A DNA stretch of 64,000 bases from Sulfurimonas crateris (GTDB lineage: Bacteria > Campylobacterota > Campylobacteria > Campylobacterales > Sulfurimonadaceae): contig NZ_SZPX01000005.1 of assembly GCF_005217605.1 (NCBI RefSeq), positions 124,001 to 188,000 of the forward strand. The letters run 5' to 3'. The notes beneath the pieces were generated by a model. That model made no database searches. It saw only the letters and a program-made list of their open reading frames with translations, and was not told the DNA's origin. The position numbers and the translations under genes are program-made. Below are positions 42,977-51,438 of this stretch, piece by piece (position 1 is the stretch's first letter; each line of letters starts with the position of its first letter).

Positions 42977-43064
42977 TTCTGACTCCTTGTTCTAATTCTT
43001 CTTCTAACAAAATTTTTATGCAATTATACTATAATGTCATTTTTATTTATAAGGACTACTTACT

Positions 43065-44126
43065 TTGCTTTACTGGCTTTCAGAAATTTTTCACATCAAT
43101 CTACTTGGATATATCACCATTCGTGCCGGAATATCTTTCTTTTTGGCTCTTTTTTTTACTCTCTATCTGCTTCCTAGATTTATAAGATGGGCACAGAGGA
43201 CATCAAGTGTCCAGCCTATAAACAACTGGGCGCCCGAGCGTCATCAGGGCAAAGCAAAAACACCGACCATGGGCGGGATAGTCTTTATATTTTCAACAAT
43301 TCTTGCATCTTTAATCACTATAAAATTTTCCAACCCCTATGCCATCGGAGCTGTTGCGACTCTATTTTTATTTGTTCTTATCGGCTTTAAAGATGACTAC
43401 GCAAAGATCAAAAAGAATGAGAACCTTGCAGGTCTAAAAGCTAGGACAAAACTGCTTCTGCAGATAATCTCCGCTCTTTTTATAACGGGATTTTTATACA
43501 TTTTTTCAGATTTCAACACCAATCTTTATCTGCCGTTCATTAAAAATCCTGTATGCGATATGGGCGGATATGCGCTTATTTTTTGGGTGATCGTGATTAT
43601 CGCGACATCAAACGCGGTAAACCTCACTGACGGTCTTGACGGACTTGCTACCGTTCCATCCATCGTAGCTCTTACATCTTTTAGCATTATTATCTACATA
43701 ACAGGAAATGCAGTCATCAGCTCATACCTTCTTATGCCAAACATAAATATCGGGGAAGTCGCGATTGTCTCTAGTGCACTCATCGGAGCGCTTACTGGGT
43801 TCTTGTGGTATAACTGCCACCCTGCAGAGGTCTTTATGGGAGACAGCGGCTCACTAACTATCGGTGCATTTTTGGGTTACCTTGCTATCATCTCAAAAAG
43901 CGAGATCTTACTTCTTCTAATCGGTTCGATATTTGTTATTGAGACACTTTCTGTCATTTTACAAGTCGGAAGTTACAAGCTCAGAAAAAAGAGAGTCTTT
44001 TTGATGGCGCCGATCCACCACCATTTTGAGATGAAACAGTGGGCGGAGAACAAGATAATCGTTAGATTTTGGATTATCGCCATTTTATCCAACATCATCG
44101 CCCTTATCTCACTAAAGATTCGCTGA
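43065..44126 (+). CDS. mraY: Phospho-N-acetylmuramoyl-pentapeptide transferase
   Basis: A 353-aa membrane protein with about ten helices that makes lipid I. Landmarks: KAKTPTMGGIVFI, VNLTDGLDGLATVPS (catalytic Asp), WYNCHPAEVFMGDSGSLTIGA and APIHHHFE. I take the TTG at 43065 as the start, with AAGGAC 14 nt upstream; no ATG fits. Its stop overlaps murD as TGATG. Confidence 0.96.
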   Translation: MLYWLSEIFHINLLGYITIRAGISFFLALFFTLYLLPRFIRWAQRTSSVQPINNWAPERHQGKAKTPTMGGIVFIFSTILASLITIKFSNPYAIGAVATLFLFVLIGFKDDYAKIKKNENLAGLKARTKLLLQIISALFITGFLYIFSDFNTNLYLPFIKNPVCDMGGYALIFWVIVIIATSNAVNLTDGLDGLATVPSIVALTSFSIIIYITGNAVISSYLLMPNINIGEVAIVSSALIGALTGFLWYNCHPAEVFMGDSGSLTIGAFLGYLAIISKSEILLLLIGSIFVIETLSVILQVGSYKLRKKRVFLMAPIHHHFEMKQWAENKIIVRFWIIAILSNIIALISLKIR

Positions 44127-45325
44127 TGTTACGAGTTTCTCTCTTTGGTTACGGCAAAACCACAAAGGCGCTGACAAAAAAATATCCTAACGCGATCTTT
44201 TATGATGACAAATGCACAAAACCCTTTACAGACGAGAACGCCTTTAAAGTAAAACCCTCATCAGAGTTTGACCCAAAATACTCCGACTTACAGATCACGT
44301 CCCCTGGAATCCCTCCGTCAAACCCGCTTATACAAAGAGCAAAAAACCTCATAAGCGAGTATGATGTTTTTGCCCAGAGCGCACCTCTGTCTGTATGGAT
44401 AAGCGGAACAAACGGCAAGACAACAACAACACAGATGATGCAGCATCTGCTTAAAGAGAGAGGATCCGTAGCGGGCGGCAATATCGGAACCCCACTTGGC
44501 GAACTAGATACTGAGGCGAGTTTGTGGATACTTGAGACAAGCTCCTTTACCACTCACTACACAAACCAAGCCGCACCCAACATATATGTCCTGCTTCCCA
44601 TAACACCGGATCATCTAAGCTGGCACGGCAACATAGATGAGTACATACAGGCAAAGCTAAAGCCCGTTACAATGATGAAAGAGGGAGAGATCGCGATAAT
44701 CCCCGAAGCATACAAAGATGTAAAAACAGCAGCTCATATCATCAGCTACAAAGATGAGAGCGATCTGGCATCACGCTTTGAGATAGATGCAAATAGAGTC
44801 AATTTCAAAGGCGCATTTTTGATGGACGCGCTTTTGGCGATGGCGGTAGAGAAGATACTCTTTGATCGTGTCGATTATGAAAAGATCAACTCCTTTGTCA
44901 TCGATCCGCACAGACAGGAGGAGCTAAGAGACTCCAGAGGCCGTCTATGGGTAAACGATACAAAGGCGACAAACCTTGATGCTGCCGTAGTAGCGCTAAA
45001 GCGCTATAAAGAACAGCATATACACCTTATTTTGGGCGGTGACGACAAAGGAGTTGACCTTAGCGAACTCTTTGTGTTTCTTAAAGGCTGTGATGTTGAG
45101 ATCTACAATATAGGCTCAAACAAAGAGAGGCTCTCAGATCTGGCACGCAAATACGATGTTGCATACACTCTTTGTGAAAACTTGGTGGATGCCGTAAAAA
45201 AGATAGATAAAAACCTAAAAGATGATGAAGTCGCCCTGCTCTCTCCTGCTGCGGCAAGTCTTGATGAATTTAATTCCTACGCACATAGAGGCGACGTCTT
45301 TAAAAATGCAGTAAAAGAGCTCTGA
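44126..45325 (+). CDS. murD: UDP-N-acetylmuramoylalanine--D-glutamate ligase
   Basis: A 399-aa Mur ligase adding D-Glu to UDP-MurNAc-Ala: VWISGTNGKTTTTQMMQHLL (ATP loop), ILETSSF, TPDHLSWHG, NDTKATNLDAAVVAL, LILGGDDKGVDL and LLSPAAASLDEF. The start is the ATG at 44126 in the mraY stop; a longer frame from 44069 lies inside mraY. Short for MurD, as in related Campylobacterota, because the N-terminal domain is compact. Confidence 0.96.
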   Translation: MLRVSLFGYGKTTKALTKKYPNAIFYDDKCTKPFTDENAFKVKPSSEFDPKYSDLQITSPGIPPSNPLIQRAKNLISEYDVFAQSAPLSVWISGTNGKTTTTQMMQHLLKERGSVAGGNIGTPLGELDTEASLWILETSSFTTHYTNQAAPNIYVLLPITPDHLSWHGNIDEYIQAKLKPVTMMKEGEIAIIPEAYKDVKTAAHIISYKDESDLASRFEIDANRVNFKGAFLMDALLAMAVEKILFDRVDYEKINSFVIDPHRQEELRDSRGRLWVNDTKATNLDAAVVALKRYKEQHIHLILGGDDKGVDLSELFVFLKGCDVEIYNIGSNKERLSDLARKYDVAYTLCENLVDAVKKIDKNLKDDEVALLSPAAASLDEFNSYAHRGDVFKNAVKEL

Positions 45326-45897
45326 TGATAAGAGTAGCGGTACTTGCATCACACAACGGAAGCGGTTTTAACGCACTCTATGAAGCGGTGATCAAAAAAG
45401 AGCTAAACATTGAGCTTGTCTTAGTAATATCGAACAACCAAAATGCTTCGGTTTTACAAAGTGCCTCAGATTACGGCATTGACAACTTTGTCATAAACTC
45501 AAAAACAGATGCAAATCCAGATGAAAAAATAGCGCTTCTTTTAAAAGAGTATGGCTGCGAATATGTCTTCCTCTCAGGATATATGAAAAAGCTCTCCAGC
45601 GATTTAACAAGAGAGTTCAACATCATAAACTCTCACCCTGCACTTCTTCCAAGGTATGGAGGAGAGGGAATGTACGGCCGCAAAGTGCATGAAGCTGTTA
45701 TAAAGAACCGTGAAAATGAGAGCGGTGTTACGATTCACAGGGTCAATGAGAACTATGACGAGGGCGAGATACTTTTACAAACAAGAGTAACTCTAAGTGA
45801 AGATGAGAGTGTAGATTCGCTAGAGACAAAGATAAAAAAACTCGAACAGATCTCAATAGTCGAACTCTTCAAAAAGATTCAAGAAAGCACTCTGTAA
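45325..45897 (+). CDS. purN: Phosphoribosylglycinamide formyltransferase
   Basis: A 190-aa GART transferring a formyl group from formyl-THF in purine synthesis. VLASHNGSGFNAL, VLVISNNQNASVL, YVFLSGYMKKLS, the catalytic segment NIINSHPALLPRYGGEGMYG and GVTIHRVNENYDEGEIL (active Asp) are present. The ATG overlaps the murD stop. Confidence 0.95.
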   Translation: MIRVAVLASHNGSGFNALYEAVIKKELNIELVLVISNNQNASVLQSASDYGIDNFVINSKTDANPDEKIALLLKEYGCEYVFLSGYMKKLSSDLTREFNIINSHPALLPRYGGEGMYGRKVHEAVIKNRENESGVTIHRVNENYDEGEILLQTRVTLSEDESVDSLETKIKKLEQISIVELFKKIQESTL

Positions 45898-45943
45898 GTT
45901 TACTTTCAGTCCCTAAAAGATATAATTGCGCTCTTTAAAAGAT

Positions 45944-46019
45944 GGCCAATTAGCTCAGTCGGTAGAGCAAGTGACTGAAAATCACTGTGTCCTTGGTTCG
46001 ATTCCGAGATTGGCCACCA
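45944..46019 (+). tRNA. tRNA-Phe (GAA), first copy
   Basis: A 76-nt cloverleaf with encoded CCA. Acceptor stem GGCCAAT/ATTGGCC, D arm AGCTCAGTCGGTAGAGC, anticodon stem AGTGA/TCACT around loop CTGAAAA with anticodon GAA, and TTCGATTC in the T arm. A TATAAT lies at 45921. Its last 48 bases plus one flanking base are perfectly repeated at 51600, so it is the attachment gene of the downstream island. Confidence 0.97.
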
Positions 46020-46020
46020 C
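45972..46020 (+). repeat. attL: left copy of the 49-bp direct repeat
   Basis: The 3' part of tRNA-Phe from the anticodon arm through CCA plus one base. It is identical to 51600-51648. This is the signature of site-specific integration by a tyrosine recombinase into a tRNA 3' end. Confidence 0.88.
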
Positions 46021-46090
46021 TTTAGAACTCCTAAAATAAGAGGTTTCAAAGACTTTTAAAAAGTTCTTTAAGTTTCAGTAAAAAAGTTTT

Positions 46091-46111
46091 TTTACTACAA
46101 TTTTACTACAG
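46091..46111 (+). repeat. Two TTTTACTACA repeats near the left island end
   Basis: TTTTACTACA at 46091 and 46102, an 11-bp period, about 70 bp inside attL. The same 10-mer recurs three times near the right end, so these may be arm-type integrase sites. Confidence 0.7.
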
Positions 46112-46155
46112 GTTGCTTTTTAGCATGAAAAACAGGTAAAATTCAAGCACTTAAT

Positions 46156-46231
46156 GGCTAATTAGCTCAGTCGGTAGAGCAGTTGACTGAAAATCAACGT
46201 GTCCTTGGTTCGATTCCGAGATTAGCCACCA
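46156..46231 (+). tRNA. tRNA-Phe (GAA), second copy, inside the island
   Basis: A 76-nt complete cloverleaf with CCA. Acceptor GGCTAAT/ATTAGCC and anticodon stem GTTGA/TCAAC differ from copy one but remain paired (compensated changes), so it looks functional. The 3' flank begins ACCTCTTT, as does the flank after the tRNA fragment at 51648. Confidence 0.96.
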
Positions 46232-46449
46232 CCTCTTTATAAAAAATCCAAATATTTCATTTTCTTATCTTATCTTGTTTGCAATCCTGTTTTATAAATA
46301 TTTACCGCAATTTATCCGTTAACTTACAACTCGTTTTCTATACAAATCAGAATAATTTTGCAGCCTGAGTTTTAGAGACATCATTATTTCAAAAATAGAA
46401 ATTTAGATAAAATTACTAAATTATGTAACAAAAAAGAGCTGGCGTAAAA

Positions 46450-47268
46450 ATGAAGATAGATATACTTAGCGATTTGCACTTTGACTATTACTTTAAACAA
46501 TTTAACAACTCCGATAGAGATGTAAAAAAGGTTTATGACAACTATTTTTTACATAATGATAGAGTTGTAGGCGACGTATTAGTTGTTGCCGGAGATTTAG
46601 GACATCACAATAATCAAAATCTAATTCTCTTAAAAATGATAAAAAAGCTTTATAAGTATAAAGCCATTATCTGCGTTTTGGGCAATCATGATTATTATCT
46701 AGACGGACTAATTGCTAAAGATGATTATGAAGATTCATTCGAAAGGGCTAGAGAGCTCATTGATTTAATCAACTCAGAAGATGGTCTGTATTGTCTTGAT
46801 GGCAATATAATCGAGATAGAGGATGTAAAGTTTGGTGGCGCTATGGGTTGGTACAGCGACGCTTATTTGAAGTATAAGTATCCCTTTGGGAATTTTCCTT
46901 TAAAATCAAATAATGAGATGTGGAAAAATTGTATGCCTGATTTTTCAATGACAGAGGGTTTAGTGAACTTTGATGATCTGTATTATCTTGAAATTCCAAA
47001 AATAGAGATGGTTTACAAAGAGTGCGATGTGATGATCACGCATATAAACCCCTCATTTTTAAACGAACATCTATCACAAGAGTTTTCAGGACAGCAAACA
47101 AATACTTTTTTCTGTTTTAACGGTCATAAGTTCTTGAGGGGAACAACAGCAAAGCATTGGATTTTTGGACACACTCATGACTCTTTTTCTTATGAGTTTG
47201 CAGGTATAAAATGTCATGTAAACGCTTTTAGCGATAGAACTGCAACAATAAAGAGCATTGAGGTTTAA
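46450..47268 (+). CDS. Calcineurin-like metallophosphoesterase, copy A
   Basis: A 272-aa cytoplasmic phosphoesterase with a full metal site: ILSDLHFD, VVAGDLGHH, VLGNHDYY, MITHINPS and IFGHTHD. It is clearly paralogous to the protein at 48594 along its whole length. The closest general families act on nucleotides, nucleic acids or phosphoproteins; the substrate here cannot be read. It is 3 bp upstream of a PPP-type phosphatase. Island cargo; codon use is A/T-rich like the rest of the element. Confidence 0.88.
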   Translation: MKIDILSDLHFDYYFKQFNNSDRDVKKVYDNYFLHNDRVVGDVLVVAGDLGHHNNQNLILLKMIKKLYKYKAIICVLGNHDYYLDGLIAKDDYEDSFERARELIDLINSEDGLYCLDGNIIEIEDVKFGGAMGWYSDAYLKYKYPFGNFPLKSNNEMWKNCMPDFSMTEGLVNFDDLYYLEIPKIEMVYKECDVMITHINPSFLNEHLSQEFSGQQTNTFFCFNGHKFLRGTTAKHWIFGHTHDSFSYEFAGIKCHVNAFSDRTATIKSIEV

Positions 47269-47271
47269 AAT

Positions 47272-47934
47272 ATGCAAAAAGGTATTTGGGTTATCGGTGA
47301 TGTTCATGGTGAATATGACAAGTTAATACTACTGCTGAGTAAACTTCCTAAAGATGCCGTTGTTTGTTTTACGGGCGACCTAATTGACAGAGGTGAAGAC
47401 TCTGCTAAAGTTGTTGAGCTTATAATAAATAGTGGTTATTTTTGTGTGCTTGGCAACCACGAATTGATGATGATAAAGTCAGATGAAAGTAAGCAAGATA
47501 AAGAGTATTGGTTTCATAACGGTGGTTTAGAAACATTAAGTTCCTATGCTGAATTTGGTGATGAAGTTTTTAAAGCTCATATTGAATATTTCAAAACCCT
47601 TCCTTATTTCCTGTATTATGAGATAGAGGGGCATATTCCCTTGGTCGTGTCTCACTCTTATATTCATCATATATGGGTAAATCAAGAGCATATATACTCT
47701 GAAGATGATGCAGAGGATATCCTCTGGCGGCACATGAACAAAAGTGAATATTTTGATGAGGAAAAGGAAGCTAAAAACGGTATCTTTAATATTTTTGGGC
47801 ATATGCCTGTTTATGACGCTGTTATAACTAACACGTACGCAATGATTGATACGGGTGCTGTTTATGAGAACAACAAATATTTAGGTACATTAAGCGCTAT
47901 TCACTATCCCTCTTTGAAGGTTATATCAACATAG
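47272..47934 (+). CDS. PPP-family Ser/Thr phosphatase (lambda phosphatase-like)
   Basis: A 220-aa phosphatase with the PPP motifs GDVHGEYDK, GDLIDRGEDS, LGNHELMM, SHSYIHH and FGHMPVYDA, then IDTGAVYENNKYLGTLSAI as in phage lambda and bacterial PrpA/ApaH-like enzymes. It may remove phosphate from proteins or cleave dinucleoside polyphosphates. It follows copy A by 3 bp, so they are cotranscribed. Phage-type enzymes of this class are common on mobile elements. Confidence 0.9.
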   Translation: MQKGIWVIGDVHGEYDKLILLLSKLPKDAVVCFTGDLIDRGEDSAKVVELIINSGYFCVLGNHELMMIKSDESKQDKEYWFHNGGLETLSSYAEFGDEVFKAHIEYFKTLPYFLYYEIEGHIPLVVSHSYIHHIWVNQEHIYSEDDAEDILWRHMNKSEYFDEEKEAKNGIFNIFGHMPVYDAVITNTYAMIDTGAVYENNKYLGTLSAIHYPSLKVIST

Positions 47935-48250
47935 CAATTTTTTTTGACATTATATCTCTGTTATTTGATAAAATTTTATCACAAGTGCGCGTACTGCCCG
48001 TTAAATTGGGACAATATTCAAGAAATTGAACACAAGCGTGCTTAATTCTAGTGCGGCGGACATTGATTATCTGTCCTTAAAACAACTCTCTTTCGCTATC
48101 TCTTCTTCGTTTGTGAATTTTCATTTGTCGCATGTCCGCTTTATTGATAAAAGTTAAATATACTTATCCTGATGAGCTCAAAGAAAACTGATGTTTACAA
48201 GAACTGCTCCAAGGCGAGAAAGAAAACAGATTTTAGACAGGAGGTATTTT
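47935..48250. other. 316-bp gap between phosphatase and the 102-aa gene
   Basis: AT-rich with a GGACA/TGTCC hairpin near 48057-48083. Short peptides such as KYTYPDELKEN can be read near 48150 but have no start or length to support a gene. It probably holds the promoter of the next genes and decayed sequence. Confidence 0.4.
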
Positions 48251-48559
48251 ATGAAAAAGAAAAAAACTCAAATTAAAATTGACAAGAGCATGTTTGAATT
48301 TGATCTTTTTTGGAGCATTAAAGATGGTTCGTTAGTGGACATCGACACATTAATAAGTGTTTACTCGCAATACTCAAATACAAAAAATATGAAAGCTCTT
48401 GTGGCACTGTTTTCAAAAGAGAAGGTTTTATCTGTTATAGAATCTCAAGATATCTTAAGCGATGAACACAAAATAGCTCATAAGATTAATATAGGCATTA
48501 TTAATGGCACCGCAACTGAAAATTTTACTTCAGAAAATCTGGCACCGTTCACTGTTTAA
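48251..48559 (+). CDS. Hypothetical 102-aa island protein
   Basis: Not recognised. I prefer the ATG at 48251, which has AGGAGG 6 nt upstream; a 20-codon longer reading from 48191 has no ribosome site. Lysine-rich start (MKKKKTQIKIDKS), then alpha-helical segments (YSNTKNMKALVALFSKEKVLSVIESQ). No membrane segment. It lies 34 bp ahead of phosphoesterase copy B and could be its partner. Confidence 0.7.
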   Translation: MKKKKTQIKIDKSMFEFDLFWSIKDGSLVDIDTLISVYSQYSNTKNMKALVALFSKEKVLSVIESQDILSDEHKIAHKINIGIINGTATENFTSENLAPFTV

Positions 48560-48593
48560 TTTAAAAACATGAAAAGCATAGAGATCTAATACA

Positions 48594-49403
48594 ATGAAAA
48601 TAGACATAATTAGCGATACACACTTTGATTTGCACCTTGATAAAGATAGTTTTGAAAACACAGAAGAGTTCTTGCAAAAAGTTTTTACAAAAACAGGTAG
48701 CAAAATCCTTATAATTGCCGGCGACTTAGGACACTTTAACTCTCAAAATATCGCAATGTTAAGATTGATAAAAGAGCTGTATGAGTATAAATATATCATT
48801 TGCGTTCTAGGAAACCACGACTATTATCTTATCGATGAGACTCAAGAGAAACGGTACGAAAGAGACTCCTTTAGGCGTGCAGAAGAGATGAGAGAGCTTA
48901 TAAACGCTGAGGATGGAATGTATTGTCTTGATGGAGATGTTATTGAGATAGACGGTATCAGATTTGGAGGTTGCAGCGCCTGGTATGATGGCAGTTATTT
49001 TCACAGAACATCCTCTTCATACGGACGAAATGTACTTACATTTTGGAAGCAAACCATGAATGATTCGAGAATGATTTTTGGTATCGAGGATTTTTATGAT
49101 ATGTTTAAGATCCAAAAAAAGAAGCTAGATGCGATCTATCAAAATTGCGATATTATCATAACTCATGTCAATCCGTCGATAGACGACAAAGATACACCAC
49201 CCAGCAAAAGAGACGACAAAATGAACGCATTTTACTCTTTTTGCGGCGATGAATGGCTTGATAATACAACCGCTAAGTATTGGATATATGGGCATAATCA
49301 CGTTAATTATGAATACAAAAGAGATGGGGTCAGCGTAATTTGTAACGCGTTGGGCTATACTGAACAATTAAAAGATTTTAAGATAAGAACAGTTGAAATT
49401 TAG
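48594..49403 (+). CDS. Calcineurin-like metallophosphoesterase, copy B
   Basis: A 269-aa paralogue of the 46450 protein with all metal motifs: IISDTHFD, IIAGDLGHFNSQN, VLGNHDYYL, IITHVNPS and IYGHNHV. The block EDGMYCLDGDVIEIDGIRFGG matches EDGLYCLDGNIIEIEDVKFGG in copy A. Two diverged copies on one small element suggest different partners or substrates. A good terminator follows at 49518. Confidence 0.87.
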   Translation: MKIDIISDTHFDLHLDKDSFENTEEFLQKVFTKTGSKILIIAGDLGHFNSQNIAMLRLIKELYEYKYIICVLGNHDYYLIDETQEKRYERDSFRRAEEMRELINAEDGMYCLDGDVIEIDGIRFGGCSAWYDGSYFHRTSSSYGRNVLTFWKQTMNDSRMIFGIEDFYDMFKIQKKKLDAIYQNCDIIITHVNPSIDDKDTPPSKRDDKMNAFYSFCGDEWLDNTTAKYWIYGHNHVNYEYKRDGVSVICNALGYTEQLKDFKIRTVEI

Positions 49404-49517
49404 TAATACTCTCACTATTGATGTCTTCTTGAAATTCGCTATGATTTTAACATCTACAAAAAAGTCAGAGTAATTGTAATAGAGTATCGTTTCCTATGCC
49501 AGCTTTTTGTTGGGCCA

Positions 49518-49559
49518 AGAGACTGAGTGGGTTATATACCAATATTCCAGTCTCTTTTT
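49518..49559 (+). terminator. Rho-independent terminator after copy B
   Basis: AGAGACTG and CAGTCTCT form an 8-bp stem with a long loop, followed by TTTTT. It lies between convergent genes and could act for both. Confidence 0.7.
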
Positions 49560-49571
49560 AAATAGTTAACT

Positions 49572-50216
49572 TCAAGCATCTGCACACTCCTCACATCTTG
49601 TTTTAATCCATCCCTTGCTTTTTTGTGGTACAGCGGGTTTTCCACAATTTTCACAAATATTTTCACTCTCTTCTTCTGCTTTTTCTATGAGAGCGTCGAT
49701 TTCTCGTCCCGTATCGCCGTGGGCATAAAACCTAAGACTGCCATACTTTTCTTTGACCTGCACGACCCGAATATTAAGCTCTGGATCACTGTCAAGTATC
49801 TTTTGGATGTCTTCCGACAATTTTGCAATAAGAGGAAACCATCCTCTACCGACTTCAAATCCAAAAGATAACAGCGACTTCATCGGGTCGTATGGTGGGG
49901 TTCCATATATTTGAGGATACTTTTTGATGATATCAATCGTTCTATATCCAAAAAGCTCAAGGCTGGCTTCATCTGCCTTGTCACTTAAATCTACAATGCA
50001 GTCAATATGTTCCAGCTCATCAACATCTGTGATGAGGCCTTGTTTTTGTTTTTCATCGAGATATTCTGCCAATCTTAGCGGATTTATAAATTCTTGTATC
50101 TCTTGAGCTATTTTTTCGCTTGAAGATATGCAATAAGTTCCAAAATACTTAATAAGCTCTTGGATCTCTTCTGAACCTTGATCTGTTTTTGCATTGATAA
50201 TTTTTGTGATTTTCAT
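49572..50216 (-). CDS. Hypothetical protein with C-terminal zinc-ribbon (phage-type)
   Basis: A 214-aa protein. Residues about 120-214 (FEVGRGWFPLIAKLSEDIQ, VVQVKEKYGSLRFYAHGD, ICENCGKPAVPQKSKGWIKTRCEECAD) resemble a domain often seen in phage and plasmid proteins, with a CxxC...CxxC zinc site. The N-terminal half is unknown and rich in acidic residues. TAAGGAA-type site precedes the ATG. Island cargo, opposite in strand to the phosphoesterases. Confidence 0.75.
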   Translation of the reverse strand: MKITKIINAKTDQGSEEIQELIKYFGTYCISSSEKIAQEIQEFINPLRLAEYLDEKQKQGLITDVDELEHIDCIVDLSDKADEASLELFGYRTIDIIKKYPQIYGTPPYDPMKSLLSFGFEVGRGWFPLIAKLSEDIQKILDSDPELNIRVVQVKEKYGSLRFYAHGDTGREIDALIEKAEEESENICENCGKPAVPQKSKGWIKTRCEECADA

Positions 50217-50369
50217 TTTAAATTCCTTTTTTGTCTGTATGAACTTCGTGAAGTTTTGTCAAAAACTCTGATATGATAGAGATATACATTTTGATATACT
50301 AGTCTCTCTTCGAAATATCTCAATCTATGTCTCAATTCTATGCTGTTTTCATTAATCGACTATATCAGT

Positions 50370-50549
50370 TTATTCTAAATGTCGTTGTAAGAAATACTCT
50401 TTAAATATTATTTCTTGTAGGTATTCTGGTCTTCTTTTCGAACTAAATGAGGTCTTGCAGTCATTACAAAAATATCTCTTTATTCCTCTTCTTGAGCCTT
50501 TGGAAATAACATTTTTTGACTTGCAATTTATGCATATTTTAGAGCTTTT
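50370..50549 (-). pseudogene. Transposase N-terminal zinc-ribbon fragment
   Basis: On the - strand a 59-codon frame reads KICINCKSKNVISKGSRRG, then IKRYFCNDCKTSFSSKRR. This CxxC...CxxC plus basic pattern opens IS1/IS1595/ISL3-type transposases. There is no start codon and the catalytic part is missing, so it is a scrap of an insertion sequence. Confidence 0.7.
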
Positions 50550-50610
50550 TTACAGCCATTTGTAAATAAACCTTTGTTTATTCCTACTATAGCATAGTTT
50601 GAGAGGTGTT

Positions 50611-50844
50611 TTAAGCACCCATATTTACTATTAAGTCACCTGTCATAAGATGATGTTTCGTTTGGATCAGTCTATCGTAAGCGTCTTTGATAGTAAAATT
50701 TTATTGTTTGGTTTTTACGCCTACTTTCTTTTTAATAGGTTTGCCGTTCTCGTCTCTGTAATTGATATAAAAAGCAGTATTACCGTTTTTAAGTTCGTTT
50801 ATCCAAACGCCCTCATATCTTCCGCCTGCTGGTTTTAATGCCAT
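50611..50844 (-). pseudogene. Truncated tyrosine integrase (N-terminal domain)
   Basis: From the ATG at 50844: MALKPAGGRYEGVWINELK, then NGNTAFYINYRDENGKPIKKK, the arm-binding start of a phage-type tyrosine recombinase. A TAA ends it after 47 codons at 50701; the same frame continues with NFTIKDAYDRLIQTKHHL, as expected of an integrase, before a second stop at 50611. The catalytic domain is gone, replaced by the transposase scrap. It is probably the former integrase of this tRNA-Phe island. Confidence 0.8.
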
Positions 50845-50887
50845 TTATATACCTTTTAATATTATTGTTTTTTTGATATAATGCTTA

Positions 50888-50997
50888 CTAAGAAACAAAA
50901 GAGGTGGAAATACGGGCATCCACGAGCCTTGCATCCTAGTTTGGGGCGTTACCGGTGCAGGATAAATGAGGGGAGTTGTCCTCCCTCCTTTTGTTTT
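50888..50997 (+). ncRNA. Candidate structured small RNA divergent from the integrase remnant
   Basis: A 110-nt stretch, much more G+C-rich than the island around it. An extended -10 TGATATAAT lies at 50874-50882. The ends pair: AAACAAAAG (50893-50901) with CTTTTGTTT (50988-50996), 9 bp. Inside are GTGGA/TCCAC and ATCCT/AGGAT stems and a GAGGGG/CCCTC hairpin before the T-rich end, which fits a terminator. No reading frame explains it. I do not recognise an RNA family. Confidence 0.5.
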
Positions 50998-51397
50998 ATA
51001 TAAAATCTTCAAAAATCTTCCTCTTCTTACTATTTAAAAATTGAATATGATTGTCACACTGCTTTAACAGTTTTCTTTTGTCAGTTTTAAAAAAAGTCCC
51101 TATATAGTTAAAATGGTTATTTGTAGATATTGAATATAAAAAGATATCATTGCTTACTATTGAAACAAAGTTATAAATAGAATCATCATGTTTATATGAG
51201 CATACACCTATCGTGCTATCTAAGATTATTTGAAAATTATTGTCATAAAGATAAAAAATGACCTGCTCATGTTTTTGTTCTATTTTTTTTAGCTTTGCTT
51301 TTGTGATATGAAGTTCTTTAGAGTCAAATACATTTCTGAGTTTATGCAAAATAAGATTTGTTAACATTGCTAAAAGTATTCTGTTTTTACTGCCCAA
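50996..51397 (-). CDS. Hypothetical 133-aa island protein
   Basis: Not recognised. Lysine-rich alpha/beta protein (KAKLKKIEQKHEQVIFYLYDNNFQIILD, IYNFVSIVSNDIFLYSISTNNHFNYIG). The start is uncertain: TTG at 51397 or ATG at 51367. An upstream ATG near 51426 would join this frame if one A were removed from an AAAA run. TGTAGTAAAA repeats and TATAAT lie just upstream on this strand. Confidence 0.6.
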   Translation of the reverse strand: MGSKNRILLAMLTNLILHKLRNVFDSKELHITKAKLKKIEQKHEQVIFYLYDNNFQIILDSTIGVCSYKHDDSIYNFVSIVSNDIFLYSISTNNHFNYIGTFFKTDKRKLLKQCDNHIQFLNSKKRKIFEDFI

Positions 51398-51438
51398 ATC
51401 AAAACTGCCTATATGTTTAAGTTTTCATATTATACATT

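Noticed and set aside
50650-50838. A 62-codon + strand gene
   Set aside because: It is the mirror of the integrase remnant on the - strand, which has recognisable family sequence.
50888-50997. Retron msr-msd
   Set aside because: The pairing of the two ends is suggestive, but no reverse transcriptase gene is present nearby.
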